From positions 99,875-163,874 of the forward strand of contig ML977006.1 of assembly GCA_010015675.1 (NCBI GenBank): DNA of 64,000 bases, read 5' to 3'. Origin of the DNA: Byssothecium circinans (taxonomy: Eukaryota; Ascomycota; Dothideomycetes; Pleosporales; Massarinaceae). Of the stretch, positions 10,832 to 21,274 are shown in pieces. Positions within the stretch are counted from its first letter, which is position 1. The number at the start of each line of letters is the position of its first letter. Under the pieces are notes generated by a model, which searched no databases, was not told where the DNA came from, and worked only from the letters and a program-made list of their open reading frames with translations. Made by a program: the position numbers and the translations under genes.

Positions 10832-10910
10832 AACACGATTTTCTGAGGGGTGGCCGATTTCTGAGGGGTGGCTCGAAACCCCGGGTGGCTCGGAACCCTG
10901 TACGCTAGCT
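10832..10910 (-). repeat. right terminal inverted repeat of the transposon
   Basis: Exact inverted copy of 9127-9205 over 79 bp, followed by the TA target site at 10911-10912. Confidence 0.95.
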
Positions 10911-10912
10911 TA

Positions 10913-11471
10913 TGCTCCGCATAGGTATGCACTGTACATTGGGCCCTTAGCCAGGGTGAGATGCGCACCAATCCCCGAAACATAGGCCAACAAAACTTTG
11001 GTGGTAAATCTACCCCAAATGTAAAGGAGCCAAGTAATGGATGGCCCCAATTAATGTTTGACCGATGGTAGAGAGTGAGTGTCCATGTAGAAGCGTCCGT
11101 GAAGGTGCAGATACGAGAGAAACACTTTATTTTGTGCGCTAATGGTTTTCTTTTGGGTAAAATGCATGCTGCAATGCAGCTGCATGAGCATCACCAACTT
11201 ACCGTCGGCCTCCGAAGTAATCGCAGCACAAAAGATTCCTACAACAAAGCAGTTGCAGCGCCTGTCGTATAGGTTTTGGATCTGACGTGAGAAAGTTGTG
11301 CTCAGCCCACAGGCCAAGCGGAGCTTATACCCCAACCGTGGCGAATATATATCGCCCTTGCGCACTAATCGGGGGCTGCTCCGTCCAGTTCCTAGTGACA
11401 TCCCCCCACAGGCTACCAGTTCATCGCATCGTTGCTGCCGATCTTTCTCAATCTGCTACCTTCCTTGCATC
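10913..11471. other. intergenic region upstream of the rhodopsin-domain gene
   Basis: This is promoter-side DNA of the 11472 gene. ORFs on either strand are short and lack coding features. A CT-rich run precedes the start codon (11440-11470), as is common in filamentous fungal promoters. Confidence 0.4.
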
Positions 11472-12714
11472 ATGGAGCTCTCGCAGCAGTTTGCGCTGAT
11501 GAATGCCACGGCGAAGGCGGCATTCTACCGGGGCCCGGCAATGAAGGCTCCGCCTGGAGAAACGTACAACTTCATCAACCCTCCTAACAAGAATGCCGAA
11601 TCTTATGGGATCGTCATCACTGGTACGGCATTATCCACCATAGCGATCCTTTTGAGACTATACTCCCGGCTCTTCGTTGGGAAGCGCGTTGGCCTGCGAA
11701 TAGAGGACTGTATGTTACCAGCGAAGACCTATTCGAAAACTGCTGACGTTTCCCAGATCTCGCCGTATCCGCATGGGCGATCTTCATTCCCTGGGTCTAC
11801 TACATTTTGAACCTCATTAGCTCAGCCGGTGTCTTCATACACCAATGGAACGTTCGCTACGTAACACTTATGGATTTTCTCTATACCACGGATGCCTGCT
11901 CAATCATCTATGGAGTGGTTATGGGACTTGGAAAAACGGCGATCTTGCTTGACTGGTTGCACATCTTCGTTCCGCATCGCCAGAAAAATCCGATGGCATA
12001 CACCATCTACATAATCATGGGCTTGAATGCGGCGTATTATTTTGCGGGAACTGTCGTGTACATCATCCCTTGCATCCCGAGAAGAAAATTCTGGGACGCG
12101 ACTGTGCCGGGGCATTGCATCAAAGTTCACGCCGCTTCTGTAGCTTCCGGTGGCATCAACTTGGTCAGTGATATAGTCATGTTGGCCATCCCGCAGAAGA
12201 TCATCTGGGGGCTGCATGTGACGAACAGCCGCAAAGCTGGTATATCGGCCCTTTTCAGTATTGGTGTCTTGTGAGTACTGCTTCTGAAGATACGGACACA
12301 TGCTTACCAGAATCTAGTGCTTGTGTATGCGCCATAGCCCGGCTTGTATGCTCCATCAAATTGTTCCTAAACCATGAGGACATTACGTACGTCATGTCAC
12401 CCGTCGGACTTTGGACTTTAGGCGAGATGGCTTCGCTGTTTTTCATCCTTGGTGTTCCTTGCCTGTCGCGTATCTTCAAAGAGGTCAAATGGCTGCAGTC
12501 CGCTGTCACTAGGATCCGTTCTTGGACTGGAAAAGGCACACAAGACAATCCCTCAAGGGGCGGCCTTCCTTCCTGGTATAAGAGAGCACCCACTCGAAGG
12601 AAGCGAAACGACATGTACAGTGACCTTGAGGAGCATACGCTCTCTGAGGTAGCCCATCCAGCAAATACCATAGCACGTGAAACGGTAGTGGAGGTGCATC
12701 ATTCACCAAAATGA
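11472..12714 (+). CDS. rhodopsin-domain integral membrane protein (PTH11/SAT4-like family), 382 aa
   Basis: Exons 11472-11709, 11757-12270 and 12318-12714 (introns of 47 nt each, GTATGT and GTGAGT donors) close in frame to 382 residues. The extracellular N-terminus is followed by seven or so hydrophobic segments, including ESYGIVITGTALSTIAILLR, YLAVSAWAIFIPWVYYILN, YTIYIIMGLNAAYYFAGTVV, GGINLVSDIVMLAIP and YVMSPVGLWTLGEMASLFF. The pattern, with conserved Trp/Pro positions and a basic cytosolic tail (KRAPTRRKRND), matches the large fungal rhodopsin-domain family often annotated SAT4 or PTH11-like. Such proteins are plasma-membrane candidates for surface sensing; the ligand is unknown. It neighbours a dead transposon and a gene-poor region, so it belongs to the accessory part of the window. 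Confidence 0.82.
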
Positions 12715-15527
12715 GGAGGTGATATTCACGAGGCTGGGTATCTTATGGATTGCACACCACTTCCTGTTGTTTAAATCTAGAATTTTGCTGGCTGTGGAAA
12801 AGCAAAAAATTACAATCTCCCTTCCTGGGGTAGCTAAATCCAACCACATTCATCTACAGGACTCCGACCGAAACTCTGATCCACTCCAAAAGCAAATTCA
12901 AAGACGGACCGCATACCATCGTTCAGAGAAATCTACAAGCTATGGGTCGTGCGCACGATCAATCCGCCCCAAAACATTAAAGCCGATGTGCCGGAGCACG
13001 GGAGCACGTATGCGGGCTGAATCCCCTCTCGCCCGAGTCGCCCCCAACAACGTCAGAAGAAAGGACGAGACATCTGCTTGGCCGCGTACGGCCCAATGTT
13101 GAATGCGACTTGGCTGCAGTATACCAATACGAAAGTAGACGTGTTCTATTTATCCGATTTGACTCGCTTCTTTCCTGGGGGGCTGAGCATTGTCAGTTGT
13201 GTAATATGAGGCTTTCGGATGGTGCTACGTCACCGGAGATAAATTGGCCCCTCAAGCCGGGTGGCTAGCAGATAAGCAGCGAGAGGCGTAATCTGTATTG
13301 GTTTCGTTCCGGAGTGGGTGGAGGATGTACGAACAAAGCCGTGACACTCATGCAAGTGGGTCTTGTGGCGTCCAAAACATTGATAATATTTGCCTTCAAA
13401 CGCCCGCCGGGAAAAAATGGAGAGATTAGTGGGGGCTGAGAGGGCTCAGGGAGGTTCCACAGTCGACGGGGAAGTGATTTTTTTAACTCATGCCACCACG
13501 GCCCGCAACGAAAGCTTCGATTGAGAAATTGGGGAAACGAACATAGTTTATCATGGCCTGGCGGCACTAAGGAGTATAATCGGCGGCACAATTTCGCTTT
13601 GCCAACCTGAGAAGATCGCAACTAGCCCATATGCCTCCTATGAAATTAATTGAAATTTTTATGGCATATAAGACGATTATTAAAGCCTGCTAGTGCGGTT
13701 TTGGCGGGTTTGTTTTCCAATGCTACGGTTAAAAGAAATTAACGGCGCGCAAGTGGTTTTTGCGTGATTTTAGCACGGCACCTGTTTTGGTTATTTTTTT
13801 TTTTACTTTTAAAGGTATCGAAACGGATAGAACCTTCACATACTCGGAAAAGATTAATTACACCGTTAGCTAATTTATCTGCCATACCCGTCGCGGAGAA
13901 CACTTTCTAAGGACTCTAACCGGCTTCATATAATATCGTATTATGTTCCATGGCTCTAATGCTATGGACTAAACAAGACCTGTGGAGTGAGCGGAACGGG
14001 GACTGAAGCAACTTCTTGTGCTCTATGCCAAGTGCACTTGGAACTGAGTATAAGGCCGGTATTAGATAATAATAGGATAGTAAAGAGGAAGGGCACCACT
14101 GTGGCTTGTGGAGTTCACTGGTGCTGCATGGAATGAGGCTTTGCGCGACGGCTTGGTTTCAAACCCCCTCCAGTCAGGTAGAGGCATACTTATTCTCAAA
14201 CGCAGTCGTAGCCTCAACCCATCACCTATAGTCCTACCGTTATCGTTGGGTTCCGAAATACGACGGTAGTAACGTTCGCACTTGTCTTACATGCGAGACC
14301 CGCCGCTCGGGATGACAAGTTTCGACCGCCAAACCCTTTCATGAATTCGTATATGCCTAGTTATCGCAGAATATACCGATCCCGAACGTGCTGCTTACGT
14401 TCCACGACTGAGACCCCGCACCACTTCCCGATAACACTCTGAATCGTCATTGGTCATCATCAAGTGCCAAACATTTGTTCATATTCACAGTTACGGCCGA
14501 AAGCAGTCGCCTCTTCTCCTTTTTACGTTGTTCCCATATTATCAAACGTCGTGACCGCTAAACCGGAGTCAATAGCCAAAGTACATACAGATTCAGCATC
14601 ATCCCAAGAGATGCGAGGCCGTATCTAGAGCGTTAAACTCTTCAACTCCTTTGACGTCAGGAATGGGTCACGCGAATCAGAATGCGCAGGGTAAGATGAG
14701 ACCGCTACGACGAAGAGACCATAGAGCTTTCACCTTTCATTTCTGACGCTAGACATCATAATTTCAACCATGTCCTCACTGAGTGCTGCAACCCCTATAA
14801 TTCATTCCTATATTTCCTTGTAGAACCCGCAAAAGTTTGCGCTTTGGAAGCGCCCGTGGGATAGTCTCTCAAACTTGGATCTCCAAGAACGGTACGGCAT
14901 CGGTAACACTGGCAGCTTTCTTCCCCCATCGAGCAGACAACTATATTGGCGCATTTCGCATGTCTGCCGAGCGTCTAGTCTTTCTTCTTGAAAGTAGAAG
15001 AAGCTATATCAAGCCCACAGTTCCTATACTTTCGGTACACTGCATGCGTCGCGGCTTCCCTGTCATGCCCGGAATTGATGTTAGAAAATCCCGCCAGTAC
15101 ATATGGAGGATCATCGTAAGTTAGGTGTTCCCAGTAACTCTGATGCGACCTAGTCGCGCTATAAGCAGCCATTTTTCCTTTAAAAATAACGAGCGAGATC
15201 GAAACACCCATTTTACGACTCTTCGTTATTAAAAAGGTCTTGATTAAGGACATAAGTTTAAAATTATCAAAGATACTTGAGACTCTTAAATACGGGAGGT
15301 AATGTAATTTAATGTTGCGACGTTAATACGTCTCTAAGAGCATACGTCAAGCATATATCAGTGGCAGAAGTGTGGGCAATCATATAAATGGGCAGATATC
15401 AGAGCTCTTCTATCCTGACGACTAACTACGAGGAAGAACTCTTGGCTTACGACTAATGGCACATCTTATATCAATGAGTCATAACCTTTAATCTCCCACT
15501 ACCGTGGTAAGCTTATGATTAACCACG
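12715..15527. other. gene-poor region, no supported gene
   Basis: Nearly 3 kb without a frame that shows family features. The 127-codon plus frame at 12719 and the frames at 14837 (plus) and 14975 (minus) lack recognisable domains and look like chance openings or remnants. Short AT-rich patches and a run of T near 13792-13805 occur. Together with the P450 relic that follows, this looks like decayed DNA. Confidence 0.45.
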
Positions 15528-15840
15528 TCATTTCACTGCAATGGCCAGGCTATTCGTTGGGAACTGCACTCCAGTCTTCCAAAGATTAGCCGGCTTCTTT
15601 CTCTCGTACCTATCCGGCAGCTTCATATCACACTTAGACACTAAAAGCGCCACCATAGTCTTTAATTCAAAATCCACAAGGCCGCGCCCAGGACACGCAT
15701 GTCTCACGCGGCCAAAGCTGAAGAAACCGTTCGTAAGAGACGTAAAGCTCAGGCGATCCGGAACGCCCCCAGCCTCTATCTGTCGCGAGGATCGCCACGC
15801 ACCGAATTCACATACTTGCTTGTAATAATGGGTCGCGATT
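15528..15840 (-). pseudogene. cytochrome P450 C-terminal relic
   Basis: Read on the minus strand, this stretch gives the C-terminal end of a P450: a decayed HYYKQVCEFGAW segment, then FTSLTNGFFSFGRVRHACPG and a tail ending in a stop at 15528. The heme-loop motif FGxGRHxCxG is recognisable, but Val replaces the glycine before RHACPG. Upstream of about 15840 the frame meets TGA and the alignment dissolves; no N-terminal or oxygen-binding helix could be found. It is a fragment of a lost secondary-metabolism or detoxification gene. Confidence 0.65.
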
Positions 15841-16109
15841 CACGGGACCGATGAAGGACGTGGAGACCAATTACTCACGATCCACCAAACAATATTCAAG
15901 CCACTCTATTGGATAGAATCCTTAGCATTCAATCCCCATAGGCTCCTCATCTAGTCCCCATTAAAACACTAGGTGAGAGAAATTTACTGCCCCCGCGCGG
16001 TGCGAATTTTCCTCGCTTAGCCGTCAATGCAGCTAAATTAAGTATCCCCACTGTGCCCACCCACTACATGTACTATATTGACAGCAAAAAACACCATCAA
16101 CTACATCAA
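15841..16109. other. spacer between P450 relic and tRNA gene
   Basis: Degenerate DNA upstream of the P450 fragment and 5' flank of the tRNA. No coding frame is supported. Confidence 0.4.
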
Positions 16110-16240
16110 GCATCGGTGGTTTAGTGGTAAAATTAGCCGTTGCCAGAGAGCAATGTCGGCTAGCCCCGGGTTCGATTGTGAGTTCCTTCAAAATTGATGG
16201 GAGGGATGAGTTACTAATAGTGTATAGCCCGGCCGATGCA
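16110..16240 (+). tRNA. tRNA-Gly(GCC) with a canonical intron and an extra spliceosomal-like insertion in the T arm
   Basis: The acceptor stem GCATCGG (16110-16116) pairs perfectly with CCGATGC (16233-16239), followed by the discriminator A at 16240. The D arm is GTTT-AGTGGTA-AAAT. The anticodon stem AGCCG (16135-16139) pairs with CGGCT (16157-16161); removing GAGAGCAATG (16146-16155) restores the 7-nt loop TTGCCAT with anticodon GCC and the intron after position 37, where nuclear tRNA introns sit. The T stem CCGGG (16166-16170) and loop TTCGATT (16171-16177) are followed not by the 3' strand but by a 50-nt insertion (16178-16227); CCCGG (16228-16232) then completes the stem. A-box and B-box core GGTTCGA are present, and a T8 Pol III terminator lies 18 nt downstream. 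All stems pair perfectly once both insertions are removed, so the body is not decayed. Confidence 0.87.
16178..16227 (+). other. 50-nt T-arm insertion with spliceosomal intron signals
   Basis: The insertion begins GTGAGT and ends TATAG. It contains TTACTAAT, a branch-point-like motif, with its likely A at 16217, ten bases from the 3' end. Its length equals that of ordinary protein-gene introns here (for example 3886-3935 and 6204-6253, both 50 nt). It lies between tRNA positions 60 and 61, not where tRNA splicing endonuclease normally cuts. No target duplication flanks it. Confidence 0.8.
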
Positions 16241-16258
16241 ATACGCATTGTGAATTTC

Positions 16259-16266
16259 TTTTTTTT
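16259..16266 (+). terminator. Pol III T-run terminator of the tRNA gene
   Basis: Eight consecutive T residues, followed by C and six more T residues, 18 bases after the discriminator base. This is a normal Pol III stop signal and supports the tRNA unit ending here. Confidence 0.75.
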
Positions 16267-16575
16267 CTTTTTTACAGCTTCGAGAGATCTTTGGTTTGGT
16301 CCGTAGTCTTTCCAATACTGTCCTCGTTTTGTTCCTTCTCTGGGCGGATGGGCTTACGCAGTTTTTTGCCCCAAACCCCATACATCATGCGAAACGCCCA
16401 TATTCTTCACGAATTATCATCATTATATACGATAAGCTTGCATTCATCTTTCTCGTTGAGTTTGAGAAATCACAGGCCGTGGATATATTTGAGAGCGGTA
16501 CATAACCAAATCAAATATACTATCCTCCTACACAAGAAAAACTTATCTCCACACACCACCCACGTCCAGCCAATC
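16267..16575. other. 3' flank shared by tRNA and GMC genes
   Basis: Pyrimidine-rich spacer between the tRNA terminator and the stop codon of the minus-strand GMC gene. Nothing else is recognised. Confidence 0.4.
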
Positions 16576-18524
16576 TCAAACAGCACATACATCCTTCCCC
16601 GCATCCTCCTTCACCACATCACTCCCCAACTCACTAACCATAAACGTACTCACTACGGGGAAAACCCCTGGCGTCCTCGGGAACGCACTCGCATCCACAA
16701 CCCTCAATGCCCTCACTCCTCTGACCCTAAACCTCCCATCCAACACCGCCATCGGATCGCCCTCTTTCCCAATCGCCGCCGTACTAGTCGGGTGATGCCC
16801 AAAAGTCTGTCCAGTGATCCAGTCCTCATCGCTCTTCCCACAATACCCCTCCGCATCCGGCCCCGTCGGACACGGTGGCTCCTTAGCCTGGACCGTCACA
16901 CCCTTAGCCGCCGCGTAAATTTTGCGCGCCCAGGCAATGGTATCTTTCATAGCGCCCATATCCGTCTCCGCACCCTCGGCGTAGAGATTAAAGTTGATCT
17001 CAGGAGTATCCTGGGGATTTGAAGACAACAGTTTCACAGTACCTTTCTTATTCTGCGGTTTGGCTTTTACCATGCTGATGCCGTAGGTATTCGGGCCGTC
17101 TCCGGGGAGAGCCGTGTTGCTCTGGTTACTGGGCCAGAAGCCGCGGAAGGCGAAGGGGCCTTGCATGAGGAACATGTCTCTTTCGCCGTCGGGGGAGTGT
17201 TTTGTTTTCATCATTATGATGGGTTGCGTGAAGCCAGCTGAGGAGCCTGAGAATTGCCCGATGATGGGCATTTCTTGGTTGTCTTGGAGGTTGGTACCGA
17301 CACCGGGGGAATCGACCAGCACGGGGATGTTGAATTGCGTGAGTTGGGCTTTGGGGCCGATACCGCTCAGCATGAGGAGTTGCGGTGTGTTGAAGGTTCC
17401 GCCCGAGATGATGACTTCTTTGCGTGCGGTAGCGGTTTTGAGGGTCCCCGTGGAGCTGCTTGTGTAGCGGGCGTCAGCTTTGTAGAGGCTTTTTCCTTGG
17501 AGGTATTCGATTCCGGTTGCGCGGGGGGCTTTGCCGCCGCAGGCTGTCTTGTCGAAGAGGACTTTTGTGGCGAGGCTGTTGATGCTGAGAGTAAGGGGGA
17601 ATTTTTGGTTGATTGTGTCTTGGATGTAGTCGCGCGAACTGTAGCGCTGGCCGTTGGCTTTGGTATGTGTGGGCAGGCCCCAGATTCCGGTCGTCCAGTC
17701 GCGCTGTGGGTCGAGGTAGTTCGCGTCCGAACCCATGCGAGCGATAATGTCGGATGTGGTAGTTGAGTATGAGAAGTTCTGCGCAATGGCTTGGACGATA
17801 CCGAGGACGGGTTGGCCGATGGAAGCGGGCTTGTTCATATTGGTTTGGAAGTAGCCGTCGAAACCGTGACCCGGAGTGCCTTTAGGGACGTAATTGTTTT
17901 TCTCGATGCGTTGGAAGATTTTGCGCATGTTCTCAGCACTGCATTTGTTAGTTTATTGGTCCTACAGAAAGTGAGGTTAGGCTGGGGATCTTACTTCCAT
18001 GACGCCTCGCCAGTGAGATTCTGTATGTAATTCCAGTCGCTGTTCGGTGGTAACCATCTGCGTCCACAATCAACACTTACTTTTAAGCTAGCGACCCAAA
18101 AGTCCACTTACGTGCACATAGCGTTGATCATACTCGACCCTCCAACCGTCGCACCCCTTGGATAATATATCCCAAGGAACGTGCTCCCCGCCGGTGGCGT
18201 GCTACTCCCGGCACCCACCCAGTACCTCCCCTGCGACGTCTTCCACACCACATGATTGTTCATCATATTACGTTTCTCGTCTGAATAGTGCTTGACGAAG
18301 AAGTCCCAAGTAATCTGCGGTGGATACTGTCCAGAGCCTTGGGTTGATTGGTCACCCGCCTCGAGGAGAAGAACAGTGTAGTTCGCGCGAGCGAGGTTGG
18401 ACGCCAACGGGCCGCCTCCAGGTCCCGAGCCGACGACAATATAGTCATATGTATCTTGGGAGAAGGCGGGTGCGAGCAGGGAGAAGCTGGCGAGCAGTGC
18501 GAGGGCTTGGGTGAGAAAACCCAT
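16576..18524 (-). CDS. secreted FAD-dependent GMC oxidoreductase, 612 aa
   Basis: Flavoenzyme of the glucose-methanol-choline family, which oxidises alcohols or sugars and reduces oxygen or quinones. Exons 18524-18112, 18057-17995 and 17938-16576 close in frame. The ATG at 18524 is chosen because it starts a clean signal peptide (MGFLTQALALLASFSLLAPA); the longer upstream frame would hide it. The ADP-binding motif VVGSGPGGGPLASNLARA with LLLEAG follows at once. The second GMC signature lies in SGGTFNTPQLLMLSGIGP. The catalytic His is in TFGHHPTSTAAIG (near residues 540-541), and the C-terminal block DASAFPRTPGVFPVVSTF is typical of an ascomycete subgroup. The substrate cannot be told from sequence. 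It is convergent with the tRNA gene and adjacent to the sulfatase on the same strand. Confidence 0.9.
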
Positions 18525-19198
18525 GGCTTCGAAAGTGTTCGCGACGTGTTGTTGGCGCAACGTTCGAAGATGAGGTCGCGAGACGAGGGCATATGTGGGG
18601 AAAGCTGTGGATATAAGTTCATTGCGATTTAAATTAGGATTCTGATGTGTCGAGCTCATCCACAATTGCCGGTTGGGCCACTGATCGTCTTCACCTCTCG
18701 CGTCGCCATTGCATCAACAAACACTTTTTCCATCTCCTCCAAACTCTCTAGATTACTAGGCAAGGTAGAGAAATGAAGGATAGCATCTAGAGTCGTGTTT
18801 CATTGTCACTTGGGCAGCCGCATTTAGGGTGCGAGAGCGTCTATCGAGGCTCATTAGCCGTGCAACAATCGGAATGATGAGTGCGACGAGCAATGCGTGT
18901 GAGCCATTCGACGGAGTAACGCGTCGCAAGAATTTGCAAATTGAGGGCCAAGAAGAAATAGAGACGTCGGTGTGGAAGATGCGACGAGCGTGGAATTTAA
19001 GCAGATGAAAGCAGCAAGGATCAGCGGACGGAAAGTGAGGGGAACTGTTTTGAGTTTGGAAGTATAATCCTAGTATAGTATATTAGTACTGCTAATGGAC
19101 AGCGCAGCCTCAAACCAGTAGGTGAATGGTGATGATAGCTGAGTGCACAATACAAACATGGCCTTCAGCGCACATACCTATGTACGGTTAATAGTCCA
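18525..19198. other. promoter of the GMC gene and 3' flank of the sulfatase gene
   Basis: Minus-strand promoter DNA for the GMC oxidoreductase, then the sulfatase 3' region. AT-rich words occur at 19065-19100. No ORF is supported. Confidence 0.4.
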
Positions 19199-21274
19199 TC
19201 ACACCCAATTCGGCCACATCCCTCCCTCCTCATACACATTTCCCACCAACGGACCCTCACTCCCCAAAATCTGCCCAAGCTCACACTTCGAATACGCCAC
19301 CTTCGGCTGTGCCTCGTAGAACGCATCATACCTCGCATCCAGCGCTTGTTCAAGGCCCGTGACGTCGCCTTGAGGATGCAGCACCGACCAGGGATCTGTG
19401 CAAGTTGATGCTTTGCAGCTCTTCAGCACAAGGAGGAGGGCGTCGAGACGGGTTTGGACTTTGGGTATTGGGTGGTTGAGGATCTGGTTTTGTGTTTGGT
19501 TGGCGGGAGTGCGGGCAAGGTTGTTGAGTTGACCGGGATCGTTCTGTGATGTTCTTAGTACTGGGGAAGTGTGGAATGGCTTTCGACCTGACTTACCAAC
19601 ATATCGTACAACTCATGCTCATTCGTACACCACACCGAGTACATGATATTATACCCCTCTCCACTGATACGTAGAGCTTTGTACGTATTATTTTGCCCTC
19701 TCACTGAACCAATCAAGTCAGCAAATATCCATTTTCCGAGAAAACGCTTCACCGTGCAGCGCTGCGCAAGAAGAAAGAGCCATCTCGCCGCAAAACTCAC
19801 CACCAAACTTTCCCTCCTCGATCCCCACACCCCAAAACTCAACATTAACATGCTCACTCTTGCCGCCATTCTTTAGTTCAGCCTCCCTAATCTTGCTTTC
19901 CGTAACCGGAATCGGCTTTCCGTCGAAATCACTCCTTAGATCAATACCCGCCAGTTCAAACAGCGTGGGCACGATATCCGTATGCGTAGTCACCAGATCC
20001 ACGGTCCTACCTTTCTCGATACCGGGACCCCGGATGTAGAAAGGTACATTGATATCCTCCTCGAAAGCGCACGTTTTCCCAGGTTGAAGTCTATGTTGAC
20101 CGATATGGAATCCGTTGTCAGAAGTGTAAATAATATACGTGTTATCGAGAAGATCGTTGTCGCTCAGGTATGCGATCACGTTATCGACCAACTCATCAAC
20201 GGCTTGGAGCGATTGGATGCGCGTGCGGTAAAAGAGATCGTGGTACTCGATCACTGTATCGTTCAAACGTTCCAGATTGAAAATCCAACTTGCTCCACTT
20301 GGCTATTATCTGTTAGTAACGAGAGCCACAACATCACTTCAAAGTCGTTAAACCTTCACGTACCTCTTCAGGATTGAAGTTGCTGGTCCTCGGCGCTTTG
20401 ATACCAGGAAACAAATCCTTATGCCTAGGCGCCGGATCTGGTGGCGTAAACGAACCCGCCCTCGTCACCGCATGTGGCGCAATCGGCGCAATGCCAACGA
20501 AGAACGGTTTTGAATCTGCGCTCTTAACTGCATCGTCCAGGAATCCGAGCGCCTTTTCATTGATAAGGTCGGTGTTATAATCGTCGGGGAAGCTGGACGG
20601 AGGTGAGGTGTTCCGCTGAAAGGTTGCATTCCAGTACAGATATGTGCCAGGGTCAATTAAAACTACATTAAGTCAGCTGTAATGAGTAAGGATGTGCAAG
20701 GATGGGAAGTGATGCCTTACAATCCGTGCCGTTCCATCCAGCGGGGAATGGATTGTTGTACGTTGTGGTTGAGTGAGCATTCATGAGTTTGCCGGTGTAG
20801 TAGGTATTGTATCCAGCTTCTTGTAGCCATACTGGTAGGTACTTGTCGTTGAGGCCTTGGGAAATGAACTTTGGATATCCGCCTGAAATTGTCAGCATTT
20901 CTCCATCGTTTAATAATCCCACTCCTCTTCAGCATACCATAAGGTGGGCTTACATCCGTCACATTAGTGTTGTGCGCCGCTCTCCCGGTGAGAAGGCTGA
21001 CACGTGACGGGCAACAGATTGCAATCGTGCAGTAGTGTCTTCGATAGAATGTTCCCTGCTCTGCGAGATGCTTTTGCAGCAATGGCATGTAGTCTAGAGA
21101 CGAGAGGTGAAGATCTTGATCATCTGTGATGATAAAAACGAAGTTTGGTTTGCTTGTCGCGTTCGCGTTTTGTCTCACCGTTGCGCTCGAGCTCGAGCTT
21201 GAACGCGCATAGAAACTGGCAATAGTCGCGAGCCATAGCACCGAGAACTTCGTCACAAGACCGGTGGTAAACAT
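19199..21274 (-). CDS. arylsulfatase-type sulfatase, 583 aa
   Basis: Type I sulfatase that hydrolyses sulfate esters after a Cys is converted to formylglycine. Six exons (21274-20938, 20882-20721, 20662-20364, 20302-19801, 19703-19597, 19543-19199) close exactly in frame. The ATG at 21274 begins a hydrophobic leader (TKFSVLWLATIASFYA), so secretion or ER entry is likely. The metal-binding DD pair is in NFVFIITDDQD (residues 51-52). The modification motif CCPSRVSLLTGR places the formylglycine Cys at residue 87 (C-x-P-S-R). YTGKLMN, IAPIAPH, YTSDNGFHIGQH and VNVEFWG are further family blocks. Fungal enzymes of this type often help use sulfate esters and are induced by low sulfur, but no such site was identified here. 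Confidence 0.92.

Larger units (their letters stand above)
9127..10910 (+). mobile_element. pogo/Fot1-like Tc1-mariner DNA transposon, RIP-decayed inside, TIRs intact
   Basis: A 1784-bp element flanked by TA on both sides (9125-9126 and 10911-10912), the expected Tc1/mariner target duplication. The terminal inverted repeats are identical over 79 bp. Between them lies one transposase-length frame of 529 codons from ATG 9229 to TAA 10815, broken only by TAA and TAG codons. The translation shows an N-terminal helix-turn-helix (SQRAAAKAYNIPRATLSARI), a CENP-B-like region (ISHFLKRNPRV) and the three-Asp catalytic core: WNIDKT, LILDSHGSH and LQPLDLLVF. Size, TIRs and domain order fit the fungal Fot1/pogo group. 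Confidence 0.93.

Noticed and set aside
15541..15825. 94-codon plus-strand frame as a gene
   Set aside because: It is the antisense shadow of the P450 relic, whose heme-binding motif is on the minus strand.
16110..16266. tRNA-headed SINE
   Set aside because: At first the tRNA-like head followed by unrelated sequence and a T-run suggested a SINE. The missing 3' T stem and acceptor strand were then found 50 nt downstream, fully paired, so it is a split tRNA gene.
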